Both the position numbers and the translations under genes were made by a program. Below, in pieces: positions 23,044 to 35,302 of a stretch of DNA of 64,000 nt; the stretch's first letter is position 1; every line of letters begins with the position of its first letter. The notes beneath the pieces are model-generated. The model did no database searches. It saw only the letters and a list, made by a program, of their open reading frames with translations, and was not told the DNA's origin. This DNA comes from Varroa destructor (taxonomy: Eukaryota; Arthropoda; Arachnida; Mesostigmata; Varroidae): contig NW_019211460.1 of NCBI RefSeq assembly GCF_002443255.2, positions 27,004,481 to 27,068,480 of the forward strand, given 5' to 3'.

Positions 23044-24806
23044 AGCCTCGGCGCAAAACAAACAGTTAGCAAATCGAAAAAAAACCAACTACACCAACGA
23101 AACCGAGTAGAAAATCAGCTCCGCATCGTCGTTAAAGCAACCAGCATCTACCGGCGTAGATATAAAAATGGATGTAGAATTGATTAGAACAGTCTAAAAT
23201 AACGCTTTCATAGATTACGATCGGCGGATTTCGTTTTTGAAACTATAAGCTAGAAAACAACATCGGGATTGGGAGTCTATATGACAACGAGGTTGCTAAT
23301 CACAGTTGTAAAGGTATGGAACCGTATTAAATCGAATGTAAAATAGGCTGAAATCGTAAAAATAAACAGCGATCAAATATGGACACTACATGTGGGTTGG
23401 GTTGTTGCATGGAAGATGATCAGCCCGTAGCTATGGGCGATGACACTTTAGAATTAGATTAATGTCCACAAGTAAACGTGTGATAGGACAATAGAAATGC
23501 TGGCGATCAGTTAGATGGTGGGATGAAATTGACGATGGCTTGTATCGACCTGGGGTCGATCGACCAGGACAACGGGCACACATGAACCGAGATAGATTAT
23601 AATTGATTCGTCACATTCGAGTCATACGAAGTCATTCTACAAGGAAAATAACAGGATGCAATCAACAAGTGGCAATATACAACAAAGCAAAGCTTGAGCC
23701 AAGTTAGAAGTAACGTAATGCGAATAAGATCACTGTATAAATATAATATCGAATCCCTATATTATTTTGTTGCAGGCAAGTTAATGATGCAATGTAGCTT
23801 GCTACCTATATAATAACTGGTCTGTTAGGAGATGACGAACTAAAAGAAGTTTACGTCTTGGCACCATCGGAGTTGGGTGGCTGGAGCAACACAGGGTGAA
23901 ATAGACGATATGAAAGGTCGAACGAAGTACTACCGTTAAGAAAGATACACATCCGTGCATAAGCATACATAACACAGCCCAGAAGGACGAACGAGTTACA
24001 ACGGACGGGCAAACCCACCAACGCCGTGCTACCGTTGACGAAAATTATATTAACAAAAAGGTGTTACATTTAAATGAACTTGAGAAACGTAACGTGACCT
24101 ATACATTTGCAGAAAAAGAGATCTATTGTGAACAGGTTTGAAACGATTTTTTTTTTACCTCCCCTGTTAGTGTTTGTATTAGAATAATTCGTATCTATTA
24201 CCATTATTAATCGAAGAAATTCGACAATACGAGACGGTACGAGAAAATGTGCATTCCAATTATCGCGCCATAGGAAAAACAGCGGTGACGGTGCTGGTGG
24301 CAGTTGCTGGCCCCGCGGCCGTCGCCGGTATCGGTATGGTGTTATCCAGCAACCGGTGCAGAATTCGCATTCCCATGGGGTAGCCAGAAATGACTGTGTG
24401 CTGCGATATAGGTTGGGATGAACGCTGGAAGGCGTTTCACTATCTGTGGTTGGTAGACTTGGCGAACGGAAGAGATAGAAGCGTTCTTTGAAGTCTCTGT
24501 GTGTAAATAGCAAACAAAGATTAATAATTTTAGCTAAAATAGAATAGATGATAAAGGACGACTATGATAATGTGGGAGAGAGCGTATACTGGAACGGAGA
24601 CGAGAGATATATATGTATTAGGCGCCATGTCTTCCTCGAACAAACCACATACCGTATCTATATATCGATGAAAGTATTGCTATCAGGTATGAGTCGATAC
24701 CGGACACTGCAGAACTAGATGAAAAGCGAGCGTTTATATTTAACTTTATTTGGCGAATTTTTTTTCTGAGGACGGGCGTTGCACTTGGAGTCATTTATTA
24801 CTTCAG

Positions 24807-24841
<35 letters not shown>

Positions 24842-26600
24842 AATTACCCAAAGTTATTAAAATGCATATTTGGGTGGAAAAATGACGAAAACTACAGAGG
24901 AAATCGATACGGTTTCTTTGCTAGAACAACAATTGATAACACGAAGTTCGGTAGCGTTTAAGCCGGAAGCGACAACGTAGGATGTTCTAGATGCTTACTT
25001 CGTATGTAGAGTTCCAACAAGATAAAATCTTCTAGTAGGCGATGAAGCTCTAAATTATCGTAAGTAATGAGTAACTTAGGCTAACGGACGTATGAAGCTC
25101 TATGAATGAAGCAATCGTCTAAAATAACGATATCTAAAACGAAGCATTTATTGAAAATGATTTTTTATGTGTGTATTTATTGTGTTTAAAAGTGGATTTT
25201 TGTTGTCATTTAGACAAAAAGGGCAAACGGCAATAACAATTTGCATAGAAAAAAATCTCAACACTCAACAATATGCCACCAACGAAAATTCATTCCCGCG
25301 CGATCATTTGACTGATTCCTTCAAGACGAAATATTACTTTTATTATTATTATTAGAAGATGATGAATGGACAAACACATGAATCTTTACTGTACAGAATA
25401 TGCACTCGTGGAGATAATGCGAATGCGGAACACACACAAAGGGTAACGAAAAACAAATTTTACCGTAACTTTAACTATAGTTATATTTTTATTATTATTT
25501 AGAACTTCAAGAGTAGTCCCGCTCTTGATGAGAGGGAGGCCTGTGATTGCTAATGTTGTATTAAGAATGTACTAGAACGAAAAAAAACAAACAGAAAATA
25601 AAGCAAATCGATAGGAGAACATTGCCAGAGGATTCTGGCTTGTCCTCTTAATAATGAAGCAGAATAAATGCGAAAAGACCAAGTTGAATGATCAATAAAG
25701 GAAGCTATCGTGATTTCAAAACGAAAGAAATTTTCATATGAAATTAGTTCAGTAATTAGGGCAGCGGTAGTTTATCAGGGAGATTATTAATAATAATAGA
25801 ATACCTAATTATCATCTTGAAAAAAATAAATTGTAACAAATACTCTTCTCCTCCGAAGAGACTCCCGTAAAATTTGCTTTTCACTAGTTTTGAATACAAC
25901 TTGTTATGGAAATTTTAGCTGATTTTTGGCTGGCATAATCTAAAAAATGAGGTGAGACTAAATTTCCGTGTCTTCAGCTAGCTCGATTTTGAAAATTTCG
26001 ACGGCGAGAAACTTGAAAGGTAGGGAATATCCTAGAAGCAGAATATCCTAGAAGACTCGTTTCGAGTCTTTTTTTAGGATATAAGGACAAAGCTTGGCTG
26101 GAAGGCGTTCATCCATTGCACCCTAGCTTTTGAGTTTTTCTTTTTTTTTGAATTGAAACTATTTATAAAGACTCATAGACGAAAATGCACGGGTGCTTGG
26201 CCCAAGTGGCACTTTTTCGCTAAGGACATACGTTCAATTAAAGCAATTTGATAATTTTATTTGCAACAACGACTCCCACATATTTTGCATAAATTCGCAA
26301 TGTTATTTGAATTTATCTCTTGTGTACACCGATCTTTCGTTGTACCGTCTAGTAACAAATGGTCAGACATTGATTTGTACGCATGCCCGACCCGAAAGAG
26401 CATTTTGCTGCTTATTTCATTCATGGAAACCGCGAAAGCTTCGCACGACTTCTCGCTTCACGTACGATCGCGACGTGGTTCGGCCGCCTGCAGTCAGAGT
26501 ATGATAAAACATTAGATTACAGTTAATCTGTGGGTTGGTGCTGGGAACTGGGTCGAAGGCCAACTTAAGTTTTCAGTTCAATTTTTAACTTGGCTAGGCT
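23044..26600 (+). other. LRP1 3' UTR and downstream flank
   Basis: No coding frame that I can identify. AATAAA polyadenylation hexamers occur at 23361-23366, 25597-25602, 25663-25668 and 25694-25699, so the 3' UTR could be as short as 0.3 kb or as long as 2.7 kb. The sequence cannot decide this. A (CA)n tract lies at 24808-24839 and a short GC-rich patch at about 24280-24370. Confidence 0.5.
24808..24839 (+). repeat. (CA)n microsatellite
   Basis: About 16 CA units in the presumed 3' UTR or flank of LRP1. Confidence 0.95.
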
Positions 26601-29600
26601 AAAGTTCAGGTGTTAGTAAGCCGTAAATCTCAGAACTAGTACTCACTGTGATCCATCACAACAGTCATTTTATCTGATGTATAAGCCAATGCTGCGTCTG
26701 AATAGGCAAAGGCTATTAGACCAATCATAACGTTAGCCCTGATATCTTTTTCTGGTGTCATTGATATTTAGCTCAGGGAATTAAGCCTAACAAAGCTAAA
26801 CTTTGCCATATAGTGTTGAGGATTTCATTTTTGAGATTTGATATTTCATATCTATGGCTACATCGCAGGCTAATACAGTGAAATTAATAAAAATTTTCGA
26901 TAGGATGCTCAAAGCAGACGCACAAGTGAAAATTACATATACCGCGTATTATCATATACAATTAAATATCTTGCCTGTCGGCGACGATGTGTCACGGAGC
27001 CTCTTACTCTGCAGCTGCGTCTTCTTTTGGATTTTGATCTTCGAGGTCTTCGTTTTCTGGCACTTTTGGGCTTTTTCTTTGAAACGGAGAGCCTGGGGTC
27101 CAGTTGATTTACTGGGTCAGCGGCATTTAGATACGGGTTAATCATTGCGATCTTATTTTGCGGTGGACTAATCTGCGGTAATTTCATATGCTTCAAGCCT
27201 TTAACCAACGCCTAAATGCACACGAGATTAAAGACGAAATGAATAGAAAACTCAAATACCCACTCTGATGCTGTCGATCAGACATTAGGCACATGTTTCT
27301 TATGGCTTGTGTCAATTACGCTAAATATCTTACGACACCGCTACATGTAGAAACAAAGGAGAAAACATGACGGAAACGACTTTGTCGCTAGAGCCTCGTG
27401 TAGTCACAGCTAAGACCAGTTTTTCCAAAGCAACTTGCAATCCTACGCGCGTTGGGCCTGGAAACGGCTGTTTTAAGGATAATTAGACTATTGACGCTCA
27501 AGGTTACCTTCACAGGGTTTCTTAAGTTCGCTGGTAGGCTTTTAAATAGGGATTAAGGTTATCTTTTTACGCAGTCCTTTTGGTTTGAGGAAAGGGGCTA
27601 AATGCTGCTGCGCCGATTCTTATTTGGTTTTCCCGAACGATAATCATTATAAGCTTTAGAATTTTTGTACGGATTTTTCACCTGCCGGAAACTTCAGAAA
27701 TGCTCTGATTCGGTTGCCGCCTTGGAATCCATGAATACGACGACTAGCAGTAGCGTCCGTTTTGGCAATGGGCCCTCGATTACGGCTAGCAAAAAAACCG
27801 ACTAAGGCCTGTCTTTGTTAAGAAGACTAGCAGTTTGTAACAAACACTCTTCTTTACAATATTCCGTCCTGAGGCCGGCAGGTCACGGTTATTCTAATTT
27901 TTTGAATGGCCTGTGGTCCTATATTATCTAAGAAAACTATGGAAAAGGGCTTACAAGGAGAGTTTGCCACCCTAAACACTCCAATCTGGCTGATTATGTT
28001 TCCGACGTTCCTAGAAATACCAGGTTCGCAGGACAATGGAGTGACAGGATACGTGCTTATGGATACACTTACATTATAGCCTAGTCAAGCGTTAAGAATT
28101 TTCGATGATTCCAAAGAACTAAAAAGAGCGTGTATCCGTTTTTATGGCACTTAAAAAAATGTTCGATGATACGCTAAACATGAAAAGAGTCGCACTTGTA
28201 AGATGCCATAAATAGAATCTTAGCCAAAGACTGCGTTTTTTCTCGCGAAAACCTATCGGAAACATAGGGTAGCCAACGATGGATTGACAACAAAATATCT
28301 TTTGTCTATGACGTCCCGTTTCGGAAAAAACCAAAAAATGTTGGGTCTTGACCCGACCAAAAAAGCAACATGCGACTGCGAGTAATTCCGCTGCTTTGGA
28401 GCTGCACGCGGTGTCAGCCATCCGTACAAAGCAAGCCAACATTGGGCATGCAGTTGTCCAAGTTCTTCTTGTTGATTCAAAAAGAAAAGCCGACATCGAC
28501 AATTGTAGACCTTTATTTGTCTCTAAATATGGTTTATGTACCTAACAGATGTTGATTCGTTTCAGGGTGGAGCGCATATAAACGTCTCTGAACCGACGTT
28601 CGTTGAGTCAGATTATTTTTACTGCAAACAGAAAAGCGTGCTAGAATATTTTTGTAACTTCAGTTTAACATCGACTGGGGCCTAGTCAGTAGTAGAGCTC
28701 TATCTCATTAACTAAAACCGTATAACCAACATTTTCTAAATACGCCGAAATGGGAATTATACAAGACAGGCCATATGTTCAGGCAACGGAGCGAAGTTCT
28801 AAAAATGGACGCACTTAAACAGCTCTGCATTTTTTTTTAGCGTGCGTGCGTACGTCTATGTATGCTTTGTGAATTGTTTGATATTTTTTTTATACCGAAA
28901 AGTTAAATCAGCTATCTATTTCTGAACTACTCGAACGATCCTAGTTCATCAATGAAACAAGATAATCAAGTAGTTTCTGTTTTATCGCTCAGCGGACTGA
29001 AAATGAGGGTGTTTGCTCAAAACATGGACACTCCATTTTACCTCAATGTAGCAACGTACACGTTATTTGTGCCATTCATAAAGATACGCATGACCGCTCT
29101 AGGGACGACAAAAAACAAAACCGGCCTAGTAACAAATAGTACTTTCGGCCTAAAGAGGCCTAGGGCGTTTTCTCTTTCTTTCAGCTGCCTAGCAAAATTT
29201 TACGACAAGCTATAACAAGACAGTACTGAAAAAAGGTCATTTCCTTTTGAATTCTTCGATATGACCGGCTCATTTGTACAAAACAGTCTCTCGTATCGCC
29301 CTATCTAATGGGGGCCATTTTTTTTTAACGCTTCAAAGTTGATTACCTTGAGAATCAGTTTTAGGCTACGGAAAGTAAATTATCCTTAAATAAAATTCTG
29401 GTCTGAATTTTCCCTCCGGAAATAAGGGTTTGATATATTCTGCTAATCTTACTCCGTTTTGTCGCATCTGCCTCTATTAATTGGCGGAGGGGGGGGGGGG
29501 GGAAGGGGAGGTGTCGCCCTACAAACCTGTGTATTTTTGTCAAAATACTCAAATATTGAAGCTCTTAAATAGTTCGATATCGGTGAGGAAAACACAATAT

Positions 29601-31190
29601 AACGAAGGTATGGAACAATGATGACACGTTTGCCGTTAAGTTCAATGGTGGAACGTTTATATACCCCAAAAGAAATAGTGGAAATGTATAGGTTTTTTTT
29701 AGAAATTCCGTTAAAAATTTATAATTATACGGCGTTTCAGTTAAAATTTTACAAGTTTTACCCGTTCCATCTTATACTGACAACTTTACAACAATCTTCT
29801 CGTTAAACATTTGTGCAGCAAAAAAAAAAAGAAAAAAAAAAACTCAAGCTACTGAACCGTTAAAGTAGAATCTGTTGTCTCCGGTGATACCCTTAGTAAA
29901 TATTTTACACGTGACTTAGTAACACTGCCTTGAGTATGAATACAGTACACACAATTAACTTGATTATAACTATAGTCGAATTAAAAGTGTCAAATAAAGA
30001 AAAGGAACTAAACACCGATGCCCCCGTTCCCGATAGATAATTAATCTACATTTGTTTTGCATTACATTACATTACTATCTAATATACAGAACCTTGACAG
30101 TCCCTTTTCTCTAACATGGTTTCGGCGGCAGTATTATGTAAATTGTTTGCATAACGAAACATTAACTTATGTTCGCACTTTTCTTGCTTGGTGTAAGTAA
30201 GTCCGTCAACGGACGAAAACGAACGTTTTTAGGAGTTCCTAGTAGTCTTGTTGTGAATATTTAACTACCGTCCCCGTAAACATTGATAATGATCAATGAA
30301 GAATGATCTTCACTTATCTGTTACCGTGCTTCATATTACAGTTTGGCTGCTTTAGGTCAAATCGTTTCAACGGTCCAGTGTGAAATGCAAATAAGCCTTA
30401 ATGATGATGGCGATAGTGGCCATGACGATACGAACCAAGATGTCGTACTCTTTGCTGGGTTCAGTTGATGTAGCGGAAGACTTTTCCGAAGCGACGCTTT
30501 TTGTCGTAATATTTACGCTCGCTCTTTTTATCTAGAACAAACAATTAAGTTTCTCTATTATTATTATTATTATTATCAGGCATATCAGTTCAAACATTAG
30601 AGGTAGATAGACATGCAATACGAGCCTGATCGGTGCGACCCAATTTTGGTTTTCGTCCATTTTGGATTTCGTAACTTTGGAATGTTATCAATCCCACAAT
30701 ATATTCTTGTGCTATGTGAATTTACTATTATTTCTAAATTTACGCATAAAAATCACATACTTAGTATTGCCGTTATTACTTGCTATATATATATATTTAC
30801 GAAACATCGTCATTCGAAGGGCTACAGTAATAGTCAACGCTTGGATGTCGAAAATCCAGAACATACTCTGGTAGTCAAATGGTGCACTACATAAGCTTAC
30901 GGGACATCGGTGGTACGCGATCGAGACCTCGAACCTATTAACAGAGAGAAGATGTCTCGTATTCACCCGTGTCAGAATTGTCAATTTCAACCTCTTTGGT
31001 TAGTTACGTACAGTGATCGTGCCGTTCCATTCCAAATGAATAGAATTAGACTGGCAAAGTAAATAGGAACTGCACTGGATGTATATGGACAGGAGTGGGG
31101 GTGCAATACTGCTTAGCAATTGCTTTGGGCGAAGCTAAATAGGTCCAACGCACAATGACGTAGCTCCTGTCATATTTCACTCTGTATTTC
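26601..31190. other. Gene-poor stretch, uncertain minus-strand exon-like segments
   Basis: AT-rich DNA without a complete gene. Exon-like open segments on the minus strand occur at 26647-26761, 27008-27211 and 30367-30531 (see findings). A run of 14 G lies at 29489-29502 and short homopolymers and (TTA)n tracts are scattered. Confidence 0.4.
29489..29502 (+). repeat. Poly(G) run
   Basis: Fourteen consecutive G in a G-rich segment. Confidence 0.9.
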
Positions 31191-32176
31191 GGCATTTAGG
31201 AAGTGAAGTATGATGCATTTGTGGACTCAATGGCAGCGCCAGTAATTTCGGTACATTTTAATGGATTTAACATCCCAAGTTTACTGTGCAGAGGATAGAG
31301 TAAGCATCAGAATTGACGGGTCATCCTTGAATACCTGTATATGTAATGAAGCCTAAAAAGTAGTACTCACTAAATACTCGGAGAGCGTTACGGAATATTA
31401 TTGCCAAGCGATCAAATCAAGATCGATTTAACTTGCTCCGAAGCTAACAGCGAATGGATAATGATTTTGCACGTCGACTGATAGTTTTTTTTCTGCGTAA
31501 TTAAAACAAAGCATAGAGATCCGCCGAACCGTATCTGAAGTCGATATAGTAAAGATAATGTAATATGCTGCTAATGCATTTGTGTTATTCCCGAATGTAG
31601 GGAAGATCCTGCCGACAGAATTTCAGGGGGAAAACAGAATAGAAAGATAGCCGCAAACGCATTGTCGAATCCCTTCAAATTCAGGACATAACAATTCAGC
31701 TAGCATGGAACACTTGAATTGAAGATCAGATTGTAACCTTTGTTTGATAAAAAAAAGAACAAAGCGCTTTCTAAACTTGGACCTCGGCTAGATATGGCCT
31801 CATGATGTCGATTGCGAACGCTCACTTTCTCCACCACACGACTTTGGTTGCTAGGATAGCCCAATGTCACCACCAAGAGATCCACTTATGGTAGCATGCA
31901 ATGAAGACGCAATTCAGCTGAGCTGCCATTAGAACCGTCGCTCGTAAAAATGCTCTGTCGAACGTAGTCGTATCAGCGATTCCTCCGTTAAAGAGCATAA
32001 ACGTCGAATACATATGTGGCGTTATGTTTCTGAGGGCCTGGATTAAAACGAATATGCATAGTACTGCATACAATTAAATGACTAAGCTTAAGCATCTTTA
32101 GCATTAGAGTTTTTACCTTAATCAGGTCGTGTGCCGAAGACTCCATAAATGCATCATACTTCACTTCCTAAATGCC
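31191..32176. repeat. Segment bounded by a 30-nt exact inverted repeat
   Basis: The left arm (31191-31220) starts GGCATTTAGG and reads inward. The reverse complement of 32147-32176 is identical over 30 nt, and similarity continues for about 6 more (34 of 36). The enclosed 0.9 kb has no transposase-like frame that I recognise. It could be a non-autonomous element with terminal inverted repeats, or two opposed copies of one repeat. No clear target-site duplication is seen. Confidence 0.6.
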
Positions 32177-35100
32177 TTGAGTTGGCCTAGATATTTCCTT
32201 CCGAGGTTGCAAAGCCGTAGTATCCAGTAAGTTCAGCTTGCGCCAATAAAGGATTGATATGGTGCCTTCTGAATAAAGAAAATATTTTTACGCACCACCA
32301 AAAAAGAAATACTATATTCCCATTTTGTCAAGGCTCTCCTATAGGGTTTAGGATGGTTATAGTTTACTTGGCTTATGCACTGTATGCGTATCATGGGGTT
32401 TATATATGAGCATACTTCGATATATGAGGCTTCGTTTAACTGGTGAACATTAAATGTCCTGCCGTCATCAGAGTACCTACCACCTGCCTTTCTTCAAAAA
32501 TGTTAGGAAAATTGTTTTACTGGACGATAAGGACCCATTAGATTTACGTATTAGCCACTTTATTGTTTCACGTTTAATGTCAATATTAATACCACGAATG
32601 TCTAAAAATATATGGACATTTTGCCTTTTTTTTTGTTTTATGTCTGGAATAATCGCATTGCTCCCAGAGGTATGTTAGCTAAATAACTCGGTAATAGCTT
32701 TTTTTTTTTTGTGGCGATTCCCCTATTGGACTGAGCTACTAAAAGCACAAAACCGCTTTTATAATTACTCTGTACGATAGAGACCGTTTCAAAGAAATGG
32801 ACCATGGTATGATTTTCCTTATGTATGGTCTTAGCTGCTTGAAATGAAGGCTTGAATGTAAGCGAGGTGGCTTAGCTTCACAGATGTTTAGTACCGCAAG
32901 AGCTTGTCTGCACTAGTAGATCTTATGGACTCGACCATAGGACCTACGGGAAGTGCAAAGGTCCCGGAAAGTTCAATAGCACTTTACTGTTAGGGATTCT
33001 AGGCACGCTTTTACATCGGACAACAAGTTTCTTCCAACGAAATGGAAGCACTGTGGTTTGCGGTTGACCAAGTCCCACAATGGTATGTGGCGGGACGCTG
33101 TCTTATTGAAAGAACTTGCTTTAACATGTTAAATTTTCTTCACTACTATAATATTCTATGCAATATGTGAGACGAAATAAATTACCGACGAAACGTGCGG
33201 CGCCAGTCAACCTCACTTTAAACTTTTCCGTTAAAATTAACTTAATTTGCTCGAAGTAACCTGAGAAGTTTAAAATCACTTCAGATGTTGAATTTAGCTA
33301 AGCTTATGGAAACTTACGCATGGATAGTAAAATGCGGTTTGGAATAAATACGAAACCGCACGAAAAACCGTGCGTAAAAAAACGAAAGGGGTTCAGAAGT
33401 ACTCTCAGAGTAACGGTGGAAAATTTCGGGCAAGCGTATTCTCATCACAGCTTAAATGCAAAGCAGAGTCAGGGCGGCAGCGGCCCGTATCGATGCTCGT
33501 TTTTCTTATAATTAAACGATAATTAATCGGGCTCCATTAACTGAAGGCACGCCGAAATGGCATAAAATCTCAGAATCTGACGTACGCATCGGTCTATGGC
33601 TCAACCGCAACTTTATGCAAACATTTTATTAATGTAGTAACGACGGTTATGTACCCGCGCGTTCAAATTCATTAATACTGCGAGAAGATACGTAAAATAA
33701 TCGTCATTTATTTTTACTGAAATAATTAAAAATAGCCGATTGTCTAAAATTTTACGGAATTACCTTGCTCGATTCGTAATTGCTACAACGACGATGAATC
33801 TCAAGTAAATTTTAATGTCAGAACAGCTTATTCGCTGTTGTTTCCAAGGAACGTGCCAAGAGATACCCAATTAGAAACTATACATTTTCGTCTGTATTGC
33901 TCAGACAGTCTGGAGTGAATTATCTGGTTGTTTTTGAATAACATTCCCATTGTAACGTGTTTGCTTGTTAATTATAGGGGCACGTTATGATAATCTAAGC
34001 TAGAATCTGGAGGCACAAACCAAACAACCGACTGAATTCCTAACGGCTTAATACTGGACGTAAAACACGGAACACTTAAGTTTCTTTAATAGCACAGTCA
34101 GACAAATCTCAGTGGCCCATGTATGAAAGAACGACATTTTGAAGGCGTGTTTCTCTAGGAGTGGGGAGTGGGAAGTATCTCTTCGAAAGTGGCTCAAGAA
34201 AACTGCGACGAACTCAAATTAAGTGCTTTTTTTTTTAATCGAAGATGTCGCTTTATCACTCTGCACCCCTTTATTGAGTAAATTTCAGCTATAAAATCCT
34301 CGTACTCATTATCTGGCCGGTTCCGGCCCAGCATGTGCTAACGGTGTGCTGGGCGCCTGCTCATCCCGAAGTGCAGCACGTTCTAGGCTGTTACTATAGG
34401 ATGAACTCAAACATCCTTTATCACCTGGTCGCGCAAGTACGGTAGAAGCGGAGGCCCCTGGAAGGGGGATTTTTAAGGAAAAAGACCCCCGAGCAATGTT
34501 GGAAACGGGGCATACAATACTTGGTTGATCAGGTATGTAGCCTCGATAGGGTAAGCAGATTCAAATTCCTCTATGGAGTTCTGTTTGATGCTGTGGTGCT
34601 GCGCCCTTAAGTCGCTGATTGTCGTAGGGACCTGAGTACGAGCTCGTTCGCGCGCAGTATACTAATGGAAATGGAATTACCCATTCTTCCAAATAAGCCA
34701 GAATTGTGCCGCATCGTTAACCTCTATAATGGCGAAGACATGGGTGCGTGTCTGCGTATATGCTTTAAACATTCAAGGTGAAAAAAAAATACTATTGTCT
34801 TTGAAATGGGCAGGCAGCACCCGCTGTTGCTATTGGTTTACTGAACGCTTTAAAAAAATGCGTCCCCCGTATACCTTAGTAGTCTGATTACAGTGCTTCG
34901 CAAAGATAAAGCGATCATCGTTACGCTTGAGGAATCAAATTATAATTTCGACATAACACTGTAAAGTAAACAGGATATCTTTCTGCTGTAAATGCGTAAT
35001 ATATGAACTATTTCCGCTGAAAAAAAAATGTATTGAGAAAGAAAAAAGTAAAAAGAAAGAAAAAAAAAAAGTAAAAGAAAGAAAGAAAAGAACTTGCGCC

Positions 35101-35253
35101 GATACACGACTGATCGTTTTCTAATAATAAAAAGGGTAAATCACAACGCATCGTACCGTTTACGTGGCTCTCTGTTTTGAGTGGTCTCGCTACAAACACT
35201 GAATCCTCTCAGCATTAATACGAATGAAAGCCTAGTACCTAGGCTAGCTAGGG
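32177..35253. other. Gene-poor stretch
   Basis: No gene recognised. It includes one copy of a dispersed repeat (33974-34074), a GC-richer patch at about 34310-34480, and long A/G-rich runs near 35020-35090. Confidence 0.4.
33974..34074 (+). repeat. Dispersed repeat, copy A
   Basis: It shares ATAGGGGCAC-x-TT-x-TGATA at its left and GG-x-CGTAAAAC-x-CG-x-AACA at its right with 37685-37801, at similar spacing (17 of 19 and 16 of 19 bases). Family unknown. Confidence 0.45.
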
Positions 35254-35302
35254 GCCACAGACAAGCCCCTAGCTATGATATAGCTAGGGGCTTGTCTGTG
35301 GC
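35254..35302. repeat. Perfect 23-bp hairpin with 3-nt loop
   Basis: Arms 35254-35276 and 35280-35302 are exact reverse complements around GAT. The arm begins GCCACAGACAAGCCCC. Immediately to the left, CTAGGCTAGCTAGGGG repeats part of the arm. Not part of any recognised gene. Confidence 0.9.

Noticed and set aside
24070..24513. 147-codon minus-strand frame
   Set aside because: Composition follows the GC-rich patch and poly-A tracts; no domain, and it lies opposite the presumed LRP1 3' UTR.
28119..28502. Minus-strand frames that vaguely recall a mariner transposase
   Set aside because: No DDE/D catalytic motif, no terminal inverted repeats, and the match depends on choosing between frames.
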